In this document: positions 38,001-49,736 of the stretch, piece after piece
Layout of the letters: the number at the start of each line of letters is the position of its first letter
Numbering within the stretch: the first letter of the stretch is position 1
DNA from: Rhabditoides inermis
Lineage: Eukaryota > Nematoda > Chromadorea > Rhabditida > Rhabditidae
DNA length: 64,000 bases
Assembly (NCBI GenBank): GCA_963966185.1
Contig: CAWZYM010000429.1
Coordinates: 252,501-316,500, forward strand
Direction: 5' to 3'
Notes under the pieces: model-generated
Seen by the model: the letters and a program-made list of their open reading frames with translations, nothing else
Database searches by the model: none
What the model was told of the DNA's origin: nothing
Program-made: the position numbers and the translations under genes

Positions 38001-38574
38001 TTGTATGAGGTTATCTTTTGATTGGACGGAGATATGATCAATTGGAATTTTTTGAAATCCACCTATTTGGTGCCAGATTGAGTTCAGCCGGTACATCTGG
38101 CCAAGAAAGGGGGTAGTGGAGAGTGCGAGTCGACTCGACTCGCAATGCCGCCACTGGCATACCCCCTCTCTTTGACAGCAGATTCGTAACGCCGCCACGG
38201 TCTGTGTTACGATTTGGCATACGACCGTCTTCTGCTTCTCCTCTCCTCCCTGACCGGACTCGAACCCGATACTCGCCCCGTTGCCAGCAGACTGCACCAG
38301 CTGAAACGTACACTCCCCAGTCGTACCTGTCTCCTCGTCCACTTACCTGTGCAATGTCCACGTAGACAGCTCTCCAATCGGCGGTCCGAGAGACGTCGAT
38401 GGTGGCTTCGTCGCTGTTCTGCGAGACACCGCAGCCATGCAGAAGCACGAGCTAGAAACATGCCATCGATCGATCGATATCCGCATCACTCACCCCTTCT
38501 AGTTGCTTGTTGAAGTCGCTTCGGTCGTCGGGAATTGGTAGACGGACGGTCAGATGACGTGGCGGATCCGCCAT
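34717..38574 (-). CDS. Zinc-finger gene, inverted paralogue, with an inserted TIR element
   Basis: Starts ATGGCGGATCC at 38574. Exons 38574-38494, 38451-38347 and one from 38300 downwards copy the first three exons of the 28540 gene (LVLLHGCGVSQNSD). An inverted-repeat element then fills about 36995-38105. From about 36.83 kb exons resume: an acidic exon with YESDQHEEEEEEEKE, then YEVVDLVSDEEEE, then LARKLDGGMYTC, a finger C-x4-C joined to ISRHSVAHYNG, the full finger CRWC-x12-H-x4-H, then SARELDAITLRCFAAHGG, CEVC, a C2HC finger CSAC to YIAQC, CFPDW, and at the end CETC-x12-H-x3-C and CFPRRKRAEQ with stop at 34719-34717. Most 3' junctions agree in phase. Two points are unsure: the donor of the third exon, and a small exon near 35365. 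The exons equivalent to 4-11 of the plus-strand gene are absent. Confidence 0.65.
36995..38105. mobile_element. Non-autonomous DNA element with ~130-bp inverted ends
   Basis: About 36997-37132 (CTACCGGCTGAAC, AATCTGGCACCAAATAGGTG, CCAATCAAAAGATAACC, GAGATCTACAACAT) is repeated inverted at 37962-38100 with roughly 90% identity. The inner 830 bp includes minus-strand coding-like stretches: one ending RYRCNDCFK before GTAAGC (about 37533), which resembles CxxC fingers of transposon-derived proteins, and one with LSIDDLMMFLREEVLNVY. No complete transposase. The element separates the first three exons of the zinc-finger gene from the rest. Confidence 0.7.
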
Positions 38575-38997
38575 TCTAAATGGAACAATATAATCGGATC
38601 AATAAGCGAACGCGCGGCAGAAACGAAATCGATTTCCTCGAGCTTTCTCCTTTATTTCACAATCGTTTCGGGACCAGAGTGATGTCACTATTTGCCGCGC
38701 GTTTTTTTGAACGTTGTATATGCGTACAAAATGTAAGTATGTACGTAAGTATATGTAAGTAGGTGATTGATTATCATGTTATTATTGAAATCGATGTTAT
38801 TATTCGGCACTGATGAAGTGCAACATCAGATGAAGTAGATACTCAGATTGGAGGGAGCAGAATTGCAATTTTATAGTGTGAATAGTGTGCAATCTGGTTT
38901 CGAGATTTCGTGTCCTATGTTGCGTATCGATTGCTTATCGATTGGCTGTGTATATGGATTGCGTGACGTGCGCAAAGACTGTGATAGCGAGGTACAG

Positions 38998-39269
38998 TGG
39001 GGATTTTGGAAGCAACTCGGTACGTATCCCTCATGTTCACGATACGCGAAATATCGACGGTCAATGCAATCGAAAAGGCGAGCATGCAAAGAGAATCGAT
39101 GCTTTCCGACTATGAATGTTGTCATTGCACAGTGGAATGCGCGAGGAGGCGGGCGAGTGGGAGGCGGTCCGCCAGCCACTACGGCTGGGCGACCTCGTCG
39201 CTCTCAGGTCGAGTGCAATGGCCAAGGAAGTGTACCTGGCAAGAAAGCAGAGGCAGCAGGATGAAGGTA

Positions 39270-39313
<44 letters not shown>

Positions 39314-39372
39314 AGGGGGAGAGAGAGAGGGAGGGAGGGAGGGAGGGAGGGAGGGAGGGAGGGAGGGAGAGA

Positions 39373-39414
<42 letters not shown>

Positions 39415-39582
39415 AGGAGGGAGAGAGAGAGAGAGAGAAGGAGGGAGAAGGAGGGAGAGAGAGAGAAATATGCGGTTGCAGACGCTCTGCTGCTCACTCC
39501 TCGTAGTCTGAAGCGAGATGTTACTGAGGAGGTGGCATTTCACAAGACCGAATCGTATCGGCACTGTTTATCGGCACAATAA
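38998..39582 (+). CDS. Unknown small protein, three exons visible
   Basis: Exons 38998-39019, 39133-39266 and 39482-39582 join in phase and end in TAA. The product includes GTVGILEATRG, EWEAVRQPLRLGDLVALR, EVYLARKQRQQDE and LLLTPRSLKRDVTEEVAFHK. The last intron is almost all (GA)n/(GGGA)n. AATAAA overlaps the stop at 39579. I do not recognise the family; the start is not identified, since an acceptor-like TGATAG precedes 38998. An upstream exon or a trans-splice site there are both possible. Confidence 0.5.
39270..39470. repeat. (GA)n / (GGGA)n purine tract
   Basis: Two hundred bases of pure purine on the plus strand, mixing GA with an internal GGGA run at about 39330-39367, filling an intron of the 38998-39582 gene. 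A candidate for triplex or H-DNA and for length variation. Confidence 0.95.
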
Positions 39583-39599
39583 AGCCTTTGTTTCAAGCG

Positions 39600-40107
39600 A
39601 ATGCTAATGTACTGGAATCGAGTGGGAAAAATCGGGTAGTGCGGCTGATAGAAGCTGTTCCAGCGGGAGACTGGCGACCACGCTGGGATCCTGTAACTAT
39701 TCAAGTACGCTTCATTCGCGGTGTCGCCAATCTCACGAAGCTACCAAATCAAATCAAAATCAAAAGTTCTATTCAGGATCTCTATGTATACACAATCCAA
39801 TAGTTTGGTTCGCTATGGAGCATCCGTGAGCATGATCCGCTTCCATCAGTCGCAGTCGTCACTTCTTGCTAGTCTCGTCCAGGTCGGACCCGCTCAGTCG
39901 CCGCTCAGTCAAGTGATGATAGATAAGTGGAGGTAGCGGGCCTTCTTTAAGACCTTGTCGACGGTGTTCACACCTCCTCGGCTGCGCCCTGGGATCTGCT
40001 CGCGGCGTGAAAGAAGTGTAAAGAGATGACTTACATGAGGGTAATGGATGGAAGAAAATGCTTTCTCTACAATAATTAATCATTGTTGAGCACTGTTTTC
40101 ACTACAC

Positions 40108-40144
<37 letters not shown>

Positions 40145-40844
40145 ACTTCCGACCAGTGTGATCTTTCGATCAACTCCTATGACTCACACTGATTCAGTTC
40201 GCGTGTTTGATCCGCTCTCGCCTCCTCTCGCCCTCCATTCAGACAACACTCTCTCATTACCCTCTCACCACTCACTGTCAGTGATCTGTGCTGCGAGTTT
40301 GCTCTCACTCTGAAATATACTGTGAAATAACTCAAGTATAGTATGCTAGGTAGCCGGAGCTATCTATACAGCTGAGGAGAGGTTAGTCAAGATTGAAATA
40401 AGTTGGCATGATCAGATGTGTTCAATCAGACGAGCACCTATCAGTGTTGTTCTGTGATGCGAGTTGAGTGATGCCGGTTCGAGAAAGGGGGCTGTCCTCT
40501 CTCACAATGAGAGCGGTCGGTAATAAAAGCGACCAGCACATTTCGGTGCACTGCAGTATACGTGATATGTAACCTATCATTTCATTCTGTCTACATTTAC
40601 CCCCTCTTCCAAAGGCTTTATGCTACATTATTCTGTTGTCGTTTGTGCGAGAATTTGAAGGACATGAACTCATAATTCTTTCTTGCCGTGGAATTAGACA
40701 CATCCATGAAAAAAACTATCACACTTGGTTACTTTGCAGCAAAATTACAGAATTAGCAGAAGGAATGACTAAAATGCTGGAATCTTGCCTCGCGAGAATC
40801 GATGATCATGAACTTTTACAACCACTCGATTTCTTTCCAGCGGA
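39600..40844. other. Intergenic; inverted homologue of 21.4-22.3 kb
   Basis: 40080-40830 is the reverse complement of about 21.4-22.3 kb with substitutions and small indels. It includes a (CT)n run at 40113-40141. Stretch 39588-39803 is open in one frame (GDWRPRWDP, FIRGVANLTKLP) but has no splice context. No gene supported. Confidence 0.5.
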
Positions 40845-41527
40845 ATGCACTGTATGCCGATGGATGATGGGTGTTCGCATCGCCTTGTCATACTCGGTCA
40901 TCTACGAACAGCCAACCGACTGATTGGACTGGATATGCGACACTCACTCTTCCATATCAGACAGTTGAGGGGACTCAGGAGAGTATGGTGAGTTCTTTGT
41001 TTTACAGGTTTATGCGTTTATATTGATTATTTTCTATTGCTTGGTCTGGAGGTATTTATTTATTTATTATTAGAGGCAGAGAGAGAGAGAGAGAGAGAGA
41101 GCTGTGTTTTCATTTGTTCACCCGTTCAGTGCCATGCCGCGCACCCTCCTCTCCGCTCTCCTCCTAGCTGTGCTGATTCTGCGCATGTGTTTGATACAGA
41201 TGGACAATAAGGCGCAGGTATGCAACGAATCAATCAATAACAGATCGGTTATTGGTTAGAATAGTTAGGTACATATAGTACTAATATGGTGTGGATGGTG
41301 TAATTTCCATTTCTGCCATTCAATAATCGATATCAGGTCTTCTCGCGCTCGTGGGCGGACCTGTCTCTCTGCTCGGCGCTCGCCATGCACGGAATAATGT
41401 CCGCCTTCAATCTCGCAGGGTACTGTAGAATCGACTGAGAGTACTGTAACCGCGTCAATTCAGGTGGAGTCGCGATAGACTAGAGGACGGCATTGGCAAA
41501 GCGCTGGTGGCTGCGGGAGTGACTAAG

Positions 41528-41572
<45 letters not shown>

Positions 41573-41752
41573 GTTCCAGTCTTCTCCCTCGCTCCATCCC
41601 TTCCTCATCACCATGTTGCTCTCTTCTCTCTTCTCGGGAGTGCAGTTGGCACTGAGTGTGAAGAGGACGAGCGATCACATAGAGAGGGAGAGGAACGGAA
41701 CGACACAGTTCAAGGAGGACATGGGCAGGTAGGGGAAACATTAAACAACAAC

Positions 41753-41800
<48 letters not shown>

Positions 41801-42434
41801 CTCCAGCTCGTTGGCGCTGTGGAATCTGTTCGGTGCGGATGCCTTGGTGGCAGTCTACTCTGCTCTGGTCTCCGGCCTCGCCCTCTCGCAGTGTGTTCTG
41901 ACTGCGGGTGCTGTGAAGGCGGGACTAGTGGGTCTGGCAAAGAGAATACGGGCAGAGGAGAAGATGGTGCGTAAACATGTTATAATGATTTTTTTCCATT
42001 GTACAATGAACACAATCATTACGCTAGATCAAGGTGGAACAGTTGTAGATCAACGTAAGAGGGATGATTAAGATGTTTTCTGCTTCCATTCGCTAATGTA
42101 GACGGATTGTGGAGAGTTTTGAATGAAGTATGTATTGTTCTTCCAGACTCACAACTCTCTCGTCACTATTTCCCGGCAGCACGCCGCTCTTCTCGAAGTT
42201 GTGAAGACTGTCAACGCGTGAGTAAAATATATCAATCCGTAGCTTAGAGACTAATCAAATTCTTCGTATTCTATTAAAAAAGGTTTGTGAACGTAGAAAT
42301 GACGAGCATCACTTATTCCAGCCGCCTCTCTTCGTTCGTCTCGGGTTCGCTCATGTCATCCGCGGCGGGACAGATACTCGCCATGTTCCTCATGCAAGCA
42401 TACCCAGTATGAATCGTTCCGGTCTTCCCTGTCT

Positions 42435-42526
<92 letters not shown>

Positions 42527-42565
42527 CTCTCTTTCTCTCTCTCTCTTTCTCTCTCTCTCTTTCTC

Positions 42566-42602
<37 letters not shown>

Positions 42603-42776
42603 TTCTCTCCCCGTCCCTCGCTCTCTCCGTTCCTCTCTCCCCCACTGTCTTACAATGACGTCATTTCAGTCGATGCCGATTGTCTCCATGATCATCACGT
42701 CCTCCGCTGCTGCCAGCTGCACGCTGCTCTTCTTCGCTCCGGCTAGTGCGAGCGCGGCAGTCTACGCGGCTGTGAG

Positions 42777-42813
<37 letters not shown>

Positions 42814-42820
42814 TTCTATC

Positions 42821-42862
<42 letters not shown>

Positions 42863-43038
42863 CCCCACTCTCACTTTAACTGTAGGTCTTGGACATCAAC
42901 GAAGCACTACTCGAGGCTCGCTCGATTTGGGAAGGAGAAGATGAAAGGGTGAGGAGAGAGAGAATGAGAGAGAGAAAGAAAGAGAGAGAGAGAGAGAGAT
43001 AGAGGGAGAGGGAGAGAGAGAGAGGGAGAGAGGGAGTG

Positions 43039-43105
<67 letters not shown>

Positions 43106-43372
43106 GAGGGAGGGAGGGAGAGGAAGATTCTCTCAGCTCTCCACGCTCGCATCATCTATGATCGAGAGGAGCCGCGGACAGCGCGTACCCATGCAAGTCA
43201 TGAAGGCTCTCGATATCAACTGCAACTTCCCTTCCAAGGTAGAGAAGAGAGAGGGGGGTGGGAGAGAGAGAGACAAAGACAGAGAGAGACCACAAAACAC
43301 TTTCAGGCATTCCTCACCCTCCCTCTGGTCTCATACTGCATTTTCTTCCTGCAGCAGCTTGCTGTTCATTGA
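40845..43372 (+). CDS. Seven-TM receptor, gustatory-receptor-like (Gr/Srr type, tentative), intact
   Basis: Twelve exons with every junction in phase: 40845-40987, 41130-41217, 41337-41419, 41464-41527, 41580-41728, 41807-41966, 42147-42217, 42283-42406, 42670-42771, 42886-42948, 43137-43238, 43307-43372; 404 residues. Hydrophobic segments in order: TLLSALLLAVLILRMCL; LSLCSALAMHGIMSAF; FLITMLLSSLFSG; LFGADALVAVYSALVSGLAL; SGSLMSSAAGQILAMFLM; a long MIITSSAAASCTLLFFAP; TLPLVSYCIFFLQQL. The intracellular-like N-terminus, about 400 residues, and an HAALLEVVKTVN segment before TM5 recall insect/nematode gustatory-type receptors (inference; the TYhxxxxxQF motif is not seen). The ATG is chosen because two in-frame stops lie about 45 nt upstream and the homologue has the same Met. 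Nearly every intron carries a GA or CT tract. Probably a membrane chemosensory receptor. Confidence 0.82.
41748..41802. repeat. (CAA)n microsatellite in a receptor intron
   Basis: About 18 CAA/ACA units directly before the TTCCAG-like acceptor of the TM4 exon. The inverted copy has the same trinucleotide run, (GTT)n at 20310-20362, in the orthologous intron. Confidence 0.95.
42439..42614. repeat. (CT)n tract in a receptor intron
   Basis: About 175 bp of CT with TTTCT interruptions between the TM5 and TM6 exons, on the sense strand and ahead of the acceptor. A second, purine-sense tract fills 42953-43112 two introns later. Confidence 0.95.
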
Positions 43373-43399
43373 TTTCACACGTGTTTGTTCGATATAAAC

Positions 43400-44338
43400 A
43401 CTTCAAAATTTGTCCTTTTCATACAATGATAGCAAAGTGATAGTGATAAAGTTGCACCCAGAAAGCGCGCCGCCTCCCTCTCTGTTCCCACGGTCAAAGA
43501 CGCGGATTGAGTACTAAAACGTGTTTGTCACAATCATAGTCTGAAACATTCTCCTTATTGGCTAGATCGTGGTATAACTTGTATCGGCTGAACCGCTGAA
43601 CTTTAAAAAAAAAACATCGTTCGACTGACTAATAAGTGCGAACTCGCGGAATGTGACTATGAAAAATGAATATTATCTTGTTGGGACTGTTTATTAATAG
43701 CAGGAAGAATCATACCCTACGAGAGAAAAACCACGATACATTCAACGGAAACAGAGAACGCGGTGGTTTCGAGCAATTCATCGCCTGGTTCCACTTCTTG
43801 CCTTCAGCTCCTTGGTACACTTGTCGTAGCAGCAAACACGCCCTTGTTTGTCATCAGACCGACCGAAGCACCCTCATCGTGTTGATCTCGAGCAAAAAAC
43901 GTTATTTCTCGCTGAATAGTTGTGTTTCAATGATTTGTCTTTCCGACAACGACCGTCAACTTTCTCTTCATTATTCTCCTATCGTAACCCTAGTCAAGTG
44001 GCGTAGATGAAACTATTCTCCTACTGTAACCCAGTACGAGTGAAGTAGGTGAAACTATTCTCTTATCGTAATCTTTAGCGAGTGAAATAGGTAGTGCTTA
44101 GTTGTTAGTTGAAACTCAGCGATTTGAAGTGAAACACACACAACTATTCATCAATTTCGCTGATGAGCGAAACTAAACATGGGTAAATGGGTTTCGTACT
44201 AGATGCGGCGCAAAACAAGTGAGTGACCACGTGAAATCCTGCAATTCGCACGAAATCACACATTTATGCGATGAATTGAGTTGAAGTGGCAACGTGATCA
44301 TTTCCGTCGTTCTCATCCGCGGCAAGTGGCTGGCTGGA
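43400..44338. other. Intergenic; short tandem repeats at 43975-44095
   Basis: Three imperfect units of about 45-50 bp sharing GAAACTATTCTC and CGTAA (C/T)C. No exon supported; an open stretch 43666-44010 lacks splice context or recognisable motifs. Confidence 0.5.
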
Positions 44339-46646
44339 ATGCGGGTGTGTCTCCTCGCCTCGCGCCTGGGAGACGAACCCGCACCTGCCGACGTACGAGT
44401 GGATGTGCTCCACGCAACACTCACGGCTACTGACACGATCAACTATCGGGTCAGTGTCATTCTCATGTTTCATCTCACATATTCCTTTCCGATCGTCTTC
44501 GCGATTCTCTTCTTCGAAGTTTCGAGAGTGCTGCTGGTAAGGTACACTGACGAGCTGCCAACAGGACTCCGAATCGAGGTAGTGGGAATAGGTTTCAGCC
44601 AACTAATGTATTGTCTTCAGTGTGCGCAAGGCATCTTTCTCCTCTCCTCCCCATCTCTGATTGAGAATCGGCTCGACCTCTCCACTTTGACGAGTGACGC
44701 GGAGAAGTTGCGGGCAGCGAGCGAGTGGTCCGTGTTTGATTGATATCTCTCTCCCTTTCCTCCTCTCACTATTTCTCTCCTTTACACTATGCTGTACTCT
44801 ACAGTATCCTTGCAGGATGGACGGGGAGTATGCGAGAACGAAGGCGCGCGCTGATGTTAATCTAATTCATGCTCTCCTATCCTCCCATGTCGACTTGGAA
44901 CCACCTCAAAACGGTGCTGGGTTACTCTAGCTTGATTCACGTTTACTTAGCTTATTTGGGTCAGGGCTGTCGTAGAGTTTTCAGTGTGGTCTCCTGTCGC
45001 CAAAAATGTGGATGACTTAAATCTCAAGCGCTCATCGATAGCGAAACCGGCGGAAACAGCGGTGATCAAGGTACACAAACGAAACTCGTTGCGGATGCAA
45101 GTATGTGGAGTTTCAGGTGCATGACCGGCGGTGTTCGATGGTGCGGAGGCAGGAGAAGTTGTGGAGAGAAGGTTGGTTACTCGAGTGCTGTCGATTATAC
45201 TTGTATAGACGTTCTGAACGACGTGACCCTGGTGGCGAGCGATGGAGAGACGGCAAGGGCGAATCGAAGCATACTCGCCTCCGCGTGCAACTACTTCCGA
45301 GCCATGTTCACACACGGCCTGGCTGAGAGTGTGCAGGGTGAGAGAGGAAGGGAGAGAGAAAGAGAGAGGGAGATTCGTTCCAGACCAAGTCCACCTCCCC
45401 TTTCTGTCTGGTCGCACCCTGCGTCTCCTCCTGGAATACATCTACGCGGGTTGTATGCGAGTGAGTGCGACGAGCGGCGTGCATCTGATGCGCGCAGCTG
45501 ACACGCTCTCCATGGACGCACTTCTCGTAAGTATCTCTTCCGGTTACTAGCGGTCAGTTTTTTCAAGCTATTCCCGATCTGCCCACTCTAACTTGCCTTT
45601 CAACCACTTCCAACTTTCTTCGACTAGATTCAAATCACTTCAAACATCAAACTCCTCCTTTCCCATGATCCCCACCTTGATGGATGAGATTGCAGGACGC
45701 GGTGTGTGACTCGCTGCGCGGCCTACTCCGCCCCTCCAACCTCCTGTCTGTATGGTCGACGGCCGCTCGAATCGGGCGAGCCTCTCTCGCTGCCGACTGC
45801 ATACACGCCGCTTGCGTCTACATTCAGGTGCACTCCTTTTGTCTCGGCCTGGCGATAGTCGACTGAAAAGATACACTTATCTCTCAGTCTGGCGACGCTG
45901 TCTTTCTCGATGCGCTCGGTGACACTTCCGATATAGACTATCTGCTCATGCTCTATCCAGGTTCATTCGAATACAAGGTATGACTGTTGTTGGTTTTGTT
46001 CTTTGGCAAACCCGCATCACCCAGGTGTCCCTGATCTACCACCAGTGGTGTACGCTGAACAGGCTGAAATGTGAACTGCCATCCCCCATGAATTCGAGCG
46101 TACGAAACGCCACGAAATGTTAGTGCTTCCTACGAGCTCGAGTTGTGTGGGTGATTTGCAGGTGTCTCTGCGCTCTCTCGCCGTCTCGTCTCTCGTCCCT
46201 CTGTCACAGCCATATGCAAGGTGCATATCTGTGATGAACATGATAAAGTGCGATATTGATTGATTGAAGGATGTGACGGCGTTGTGGGCTGAGGTCGCTC
46301 GCGCCCGATCGTATGAGCTCGGAAAGATCAAACGGGTTCGCATCTCGGCCGCCCTATCCGAACCCTTTCTCCTGCTACTCAATGTTCAGGTGAGGCCTTT
46401 CACTCTCTTTTTTCGAGAAGGCTACCTGGTCAGGACGAGGCGACTCGCGTGGCGGTGCTGCGTGTGCTGTCTCTGTTCACTGGCGGGGGCTATGGGGGCT
46501 GGGAGGGGCGGAAGACTGCGATGCGCGCGCTGCCCCAAGCCACACTCGCCCTCCATCTCGTCGCTGCGCACAACAACGCCGTCGCCGTGGCGGCGCTCCG
46601 ATACCAACACGACTTGTACAATCACGACGCCAGGTGGACAGGTACG

Positions 46647-46695
<49 letters not shown>

Positions 46696-47978
46696 AAACG
46701 ATTGCTGCAGTTGATGAGCGCCTTGTCGGCTGGTCGTTGCATCGCATCCGACGACGCTCGCCTACTTCCCGAAATCCTCTATCTCACTCCTCGCAGGCGA
46801 TGCGCGACCTTCACCGACCAGTCCTTCGCACGCTTCATGCGACTGATTCGATCTCTCATCGATCACAAGGTTGAACAAGTTTCTGCCGCATGACTTCAAG
46901 ACTTGTCTTGTTTTCGGCTGAGAACAAATGGAATTGCAGTAGACCCTATCAGTGATGAGACAAATGCTTTTCCAATAATAAAAAAAATGCTTCGCTCAGG
47001 ACGCCAAGGTGTGTGTGGCAGACGAGGAGGACGGGGCGAGTGAGCGCATGAGGCGAGAGGCAGTCGCCGCTGTAGCCCCGCGGATCGCAGTCGAGGACGA
47101 CAAGGAGGCGCTCAGCCAGATCTGTCAAGTGCTCTCCGGCTGGTTCGACGCGGACAACCTCAGCTGGCGGCAGGTATCAACAATGCGCTTCAAACGGGGT
47201 GAATTGGCGGGTGTTGCGAAAGAGTGTCATTTTAGATATTGATTGAGTACGCTGTTCTGGAGAAGATGGCGCGGCGGTGCAGCTATGAAAACCCGCGATT
47301 CCGTAGCAGGTACGATATGAGAGACTACACAGTACAGCTTTGCTTCTTTCAGCTACGCCACACTGGTTTGCGAGGTGCTGACAGGTTCGGGATGGTACAA
47401 CTGGACGGAAGACTTGCAGACCGACGAGCCTCATCTCCATCCCCTCCCTCTCCACCAAGTCGAGCACATCCTCACCTTTCACCTCCCACTCCTCAACTCA
47501 CTCAAAGTTCGAAATCCTCATTCTCACGTGTTTACCACTTGACGTATATAAGATCTCAGAATGACCGCATCTGGGACGACATTCGCTACAATGCCCTGCT
47601 GCCGCTCGTCCGCCTGGCTCCCGTCTATCCCTCTCTCGCCGCCCTTCTCGCACCCTGCCGCGGCGTCGTGGGTGGTCTGCTCTGGTTCATCCACACTCTG
47701 ACGTGGGAGGAGGACGAAGACGAGCGGATGGAATACCCTGACGCATTCGTTGGCGACGCTCTCACTACCCTTTCACTCGTATGGAACGCGGATGGCGGGT
47801 GAGCTCATCTCCTCTTGTCCGTATCATCTCGTTTTCTATCCGGTATCGCGACTCGTTCCGGTCGGAATACGAGGAACGCGTCGAGGACGATGCGTGGTGG
47901 TTCAAACGGGACAGGGTCGATGGTCGCTCCGTGCTGCAGCATGTCACTGCTCGATTCGCGAGCCAGGCCGCCGCGTGA
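44339..47978 (+). CDS. BTB-BACK domain protein with long helical C-terminal part; frame conflicts
   Basis: Begins MRVCLLASRLGDEP at 44339, an ATG shared with the inverted copy. Exon 45209-45337 carries the BTB core (DVTLVASDGE, NRSILASACNYFRAMF, GLAES); 45384-45526 its second half (FLSGRTLRLLLEYIYAG); 45696-45827 a BACK-like segment (RPSNLLSVWSTAARIG, AADCIHAACVYIQ). These are typical of substrate adaptors for cullin-3 ubiquitin ligases (established for the family). Further exons 45888-45977, 46025-46099, 46162-46220 and on to 47978 encode helical sequence with no recognised domain, for example YNALLPLVRLAPVYPS. Junctions within the BTB-BACK part agree in phase. Those at 44449/44520, 46220/46269, 46389/46434, 46651/46709 and around 47802 do not, by one or two nt. 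The neighbouring receptor gene has no such problem, so this copy may be decaying or have unusual splice sites. Confidence 0.6.
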
Positions 47979-47989
47979 GTGGAAAGATA

Positions 47990-48760
47990 CGCAGTGATGA
48001 GGAGAGCATTCCAGGTTGCTTGCCGAGATTCACGACGGAAACGAGGTTGCGGGATGAGACACACACTATTTAACACTTACAATATTATCTGAAAGACTCG
48101 CGTAAGAACACAGTTTGTTTTACGCGATTTAATGCAAGAAAAGCTCATGCATTTTTATCTATCGGAATAGTTAACAACCTGTTCTTTATGCGATAAAATT
48201 GAGGCGATGTGTAACTCTTTTTTTTTATTTTTTTTTTGGTATTGCGTTTATCTCGCTACTCACTGAGAGTACCAAGGATATAGCCGTACCAATTGTTCTC
48301 AGCCGAAAACAAGACAGAGCCTTGGATTATAACGACTGTGAGAACTAGATTAGTTCAACCAACGTGCTATATAAGCACGCTAGTCGATAAAAAACTGTTA
48401 GTAGGATAAAACACCGTAACATGTAACTATTATAAAATATAAGATCAAATAAATTGATCTCTATATAACTTATACAAGTGATTGGAGGAAGTTTGTTTAC
48501 TATTTCGATAGATAACACTCTTTTGCTTTGTCACGCTGATGAATAGTTGTACTTGAATGTTCGTCTTTCCGACAACGACCGCCGGGCGTCGGTCGCATTG
48601 GTTGTAGTAGCACAGACGACCATCTCTCTCTCGTTTCCTTCCAGATCCCCTCTCAGATACGACTACCAGTCCACGCACCCATCTGAATAGAAACTGTTCC
48701 ATGGCTCCGCCTCGAACAAGACTGACTCAATAATCCAGACTAACGGAATAGTAGAGAGCC
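47990..48760. other. Intergenic
   Basis: 48000-48070 is the end of homology to the inverted copy at 15.55 kb. A T/A-rich run lies at 48220-48240. No exon supported. Confidence 0.45.
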
Positions 48761-48764
48761 AAAC

Positions 48765-48872
48765 CTATAGCCTGTTCCAGAGAGATGATTTTCTTAGCAC
48801 GTCCACGCGATATGTGGCCGGGAAGTCGTAGGTCTTCTGCACACCGCCGCTCGACACGCTCACCGTGACGGT
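48765..48872 (-). pseudogene. Truncated first exon of the small zinc-finger gene
   Basis: After a CACTTCAG acceptor the minus strand reads TVTVSVSSGGVQKTYDFPAT then YRVDVLRKS and stops at TAG (48765-48767), closely matching the start of the genes at 1993 and 13070. Only this one exon is present. It shows that the conserved part begins at an acceptor, which bears on start choice in the complete copy. Confidence 0.7.
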
Positions 48873-48879
48873 CTGAAGT

Positions 48880-49578
48880 GACAGATGGTTATGGTGTGGT
48901 CTCTTCAAACACAAGCCCTTCAAAGGGCCTTCGGGCGCCTTCGTCGGCAGTGTCCCTCATGGCCGCCTTCTCTCTGGGATGGCAGGTGAGCGAGTGCTGC
49001 ACCACAGGCGGCCTGTAACGGACAACATTGGCGATAGTTTTCGATACACTGCGCTTGCAGCTCAAAATACTGCACGCACCATATGCCTCTTGCACGCAAT
49101 TGCGAAACCTCAACACGTGTACGTGGCTGAATCTCATGAAGACTAGAGGCCAGACTCGTATCTTTTAGAACATCACTATACAGTGAAAACAAGATGCTGC
49201 TGTCGTAGTGACGTCCCTCGTGTTTGTTTCCCGCGTTTTCCCTAACCACGAGTGTTGCGAAACTGTGTGGATTGTGGAAAAGTGGGCATTCATTTTTGGG
49301 AACTGCACTCTGCACATTTATCTAATTGTTGAGTATATTTAATGTAACAAAAACGAGAAACATAATAATAACAAAAAAGAAAAAGAAAACGTCAATTGCG
49401 TACACATCTGGTAAATATAGATTGATAAACAAACAATGTAGTGGACACTTCAACAGCGAATACTAATAGTAACGATACAACGTAATACGGGTACTTCAAA
49501 TAATGTGTACACAGAAAGTGAGGTCTGACCACCTCCTCTCCTCCTCCATCTTCTCGTTCTTCTCCACTGCTCCTCCTC
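48880..49578. other. Mostly non-coding, one possible exon at 48905-49015 (-)
   Basis: After GTTACAG the minus strand has an open stretch (PPVVQHSLTCHPREKAAM, then RRPFEGLVFEE) with no confirmed partner. A relative of the 15.1/27.7 kb promoter-like repeat lies around 49030-49120. The rest is AT-rich. Confidence 0.35.
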
Positions 49579-49704
49579 TCACTGCTCCACGCGCTTTCGG
49601 CGAGGGAAGCACGTCGTCTGCATCGAAGCAATCGCCGACTGAGCCTGAATGGGAGGTTTATATCTCCCCCCTCCCTCACTCTCTCTTCCTCTCCTTCTCC
49701 TTCA

Positions 49705-49736
<32 letters not shown>

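Noticed and set aside
39061..39564. Long Ser-Leu or Arg-Glu frames on both strands across GA/CT tracts (also 42409-43155, 61552-62459, 52114-52507)
   Set aside because: Any GA/CT microsatellite is open in several frames; the parts with gene-like composition are exons on the flanks, annotated separately.
44157..44180. CTGATGAGCGAAAC resembling a hammerhead core
   Set aside because: There is no room for stem II and the surrounding TTTCGCT...AGCGAAA is a simple hairpin.
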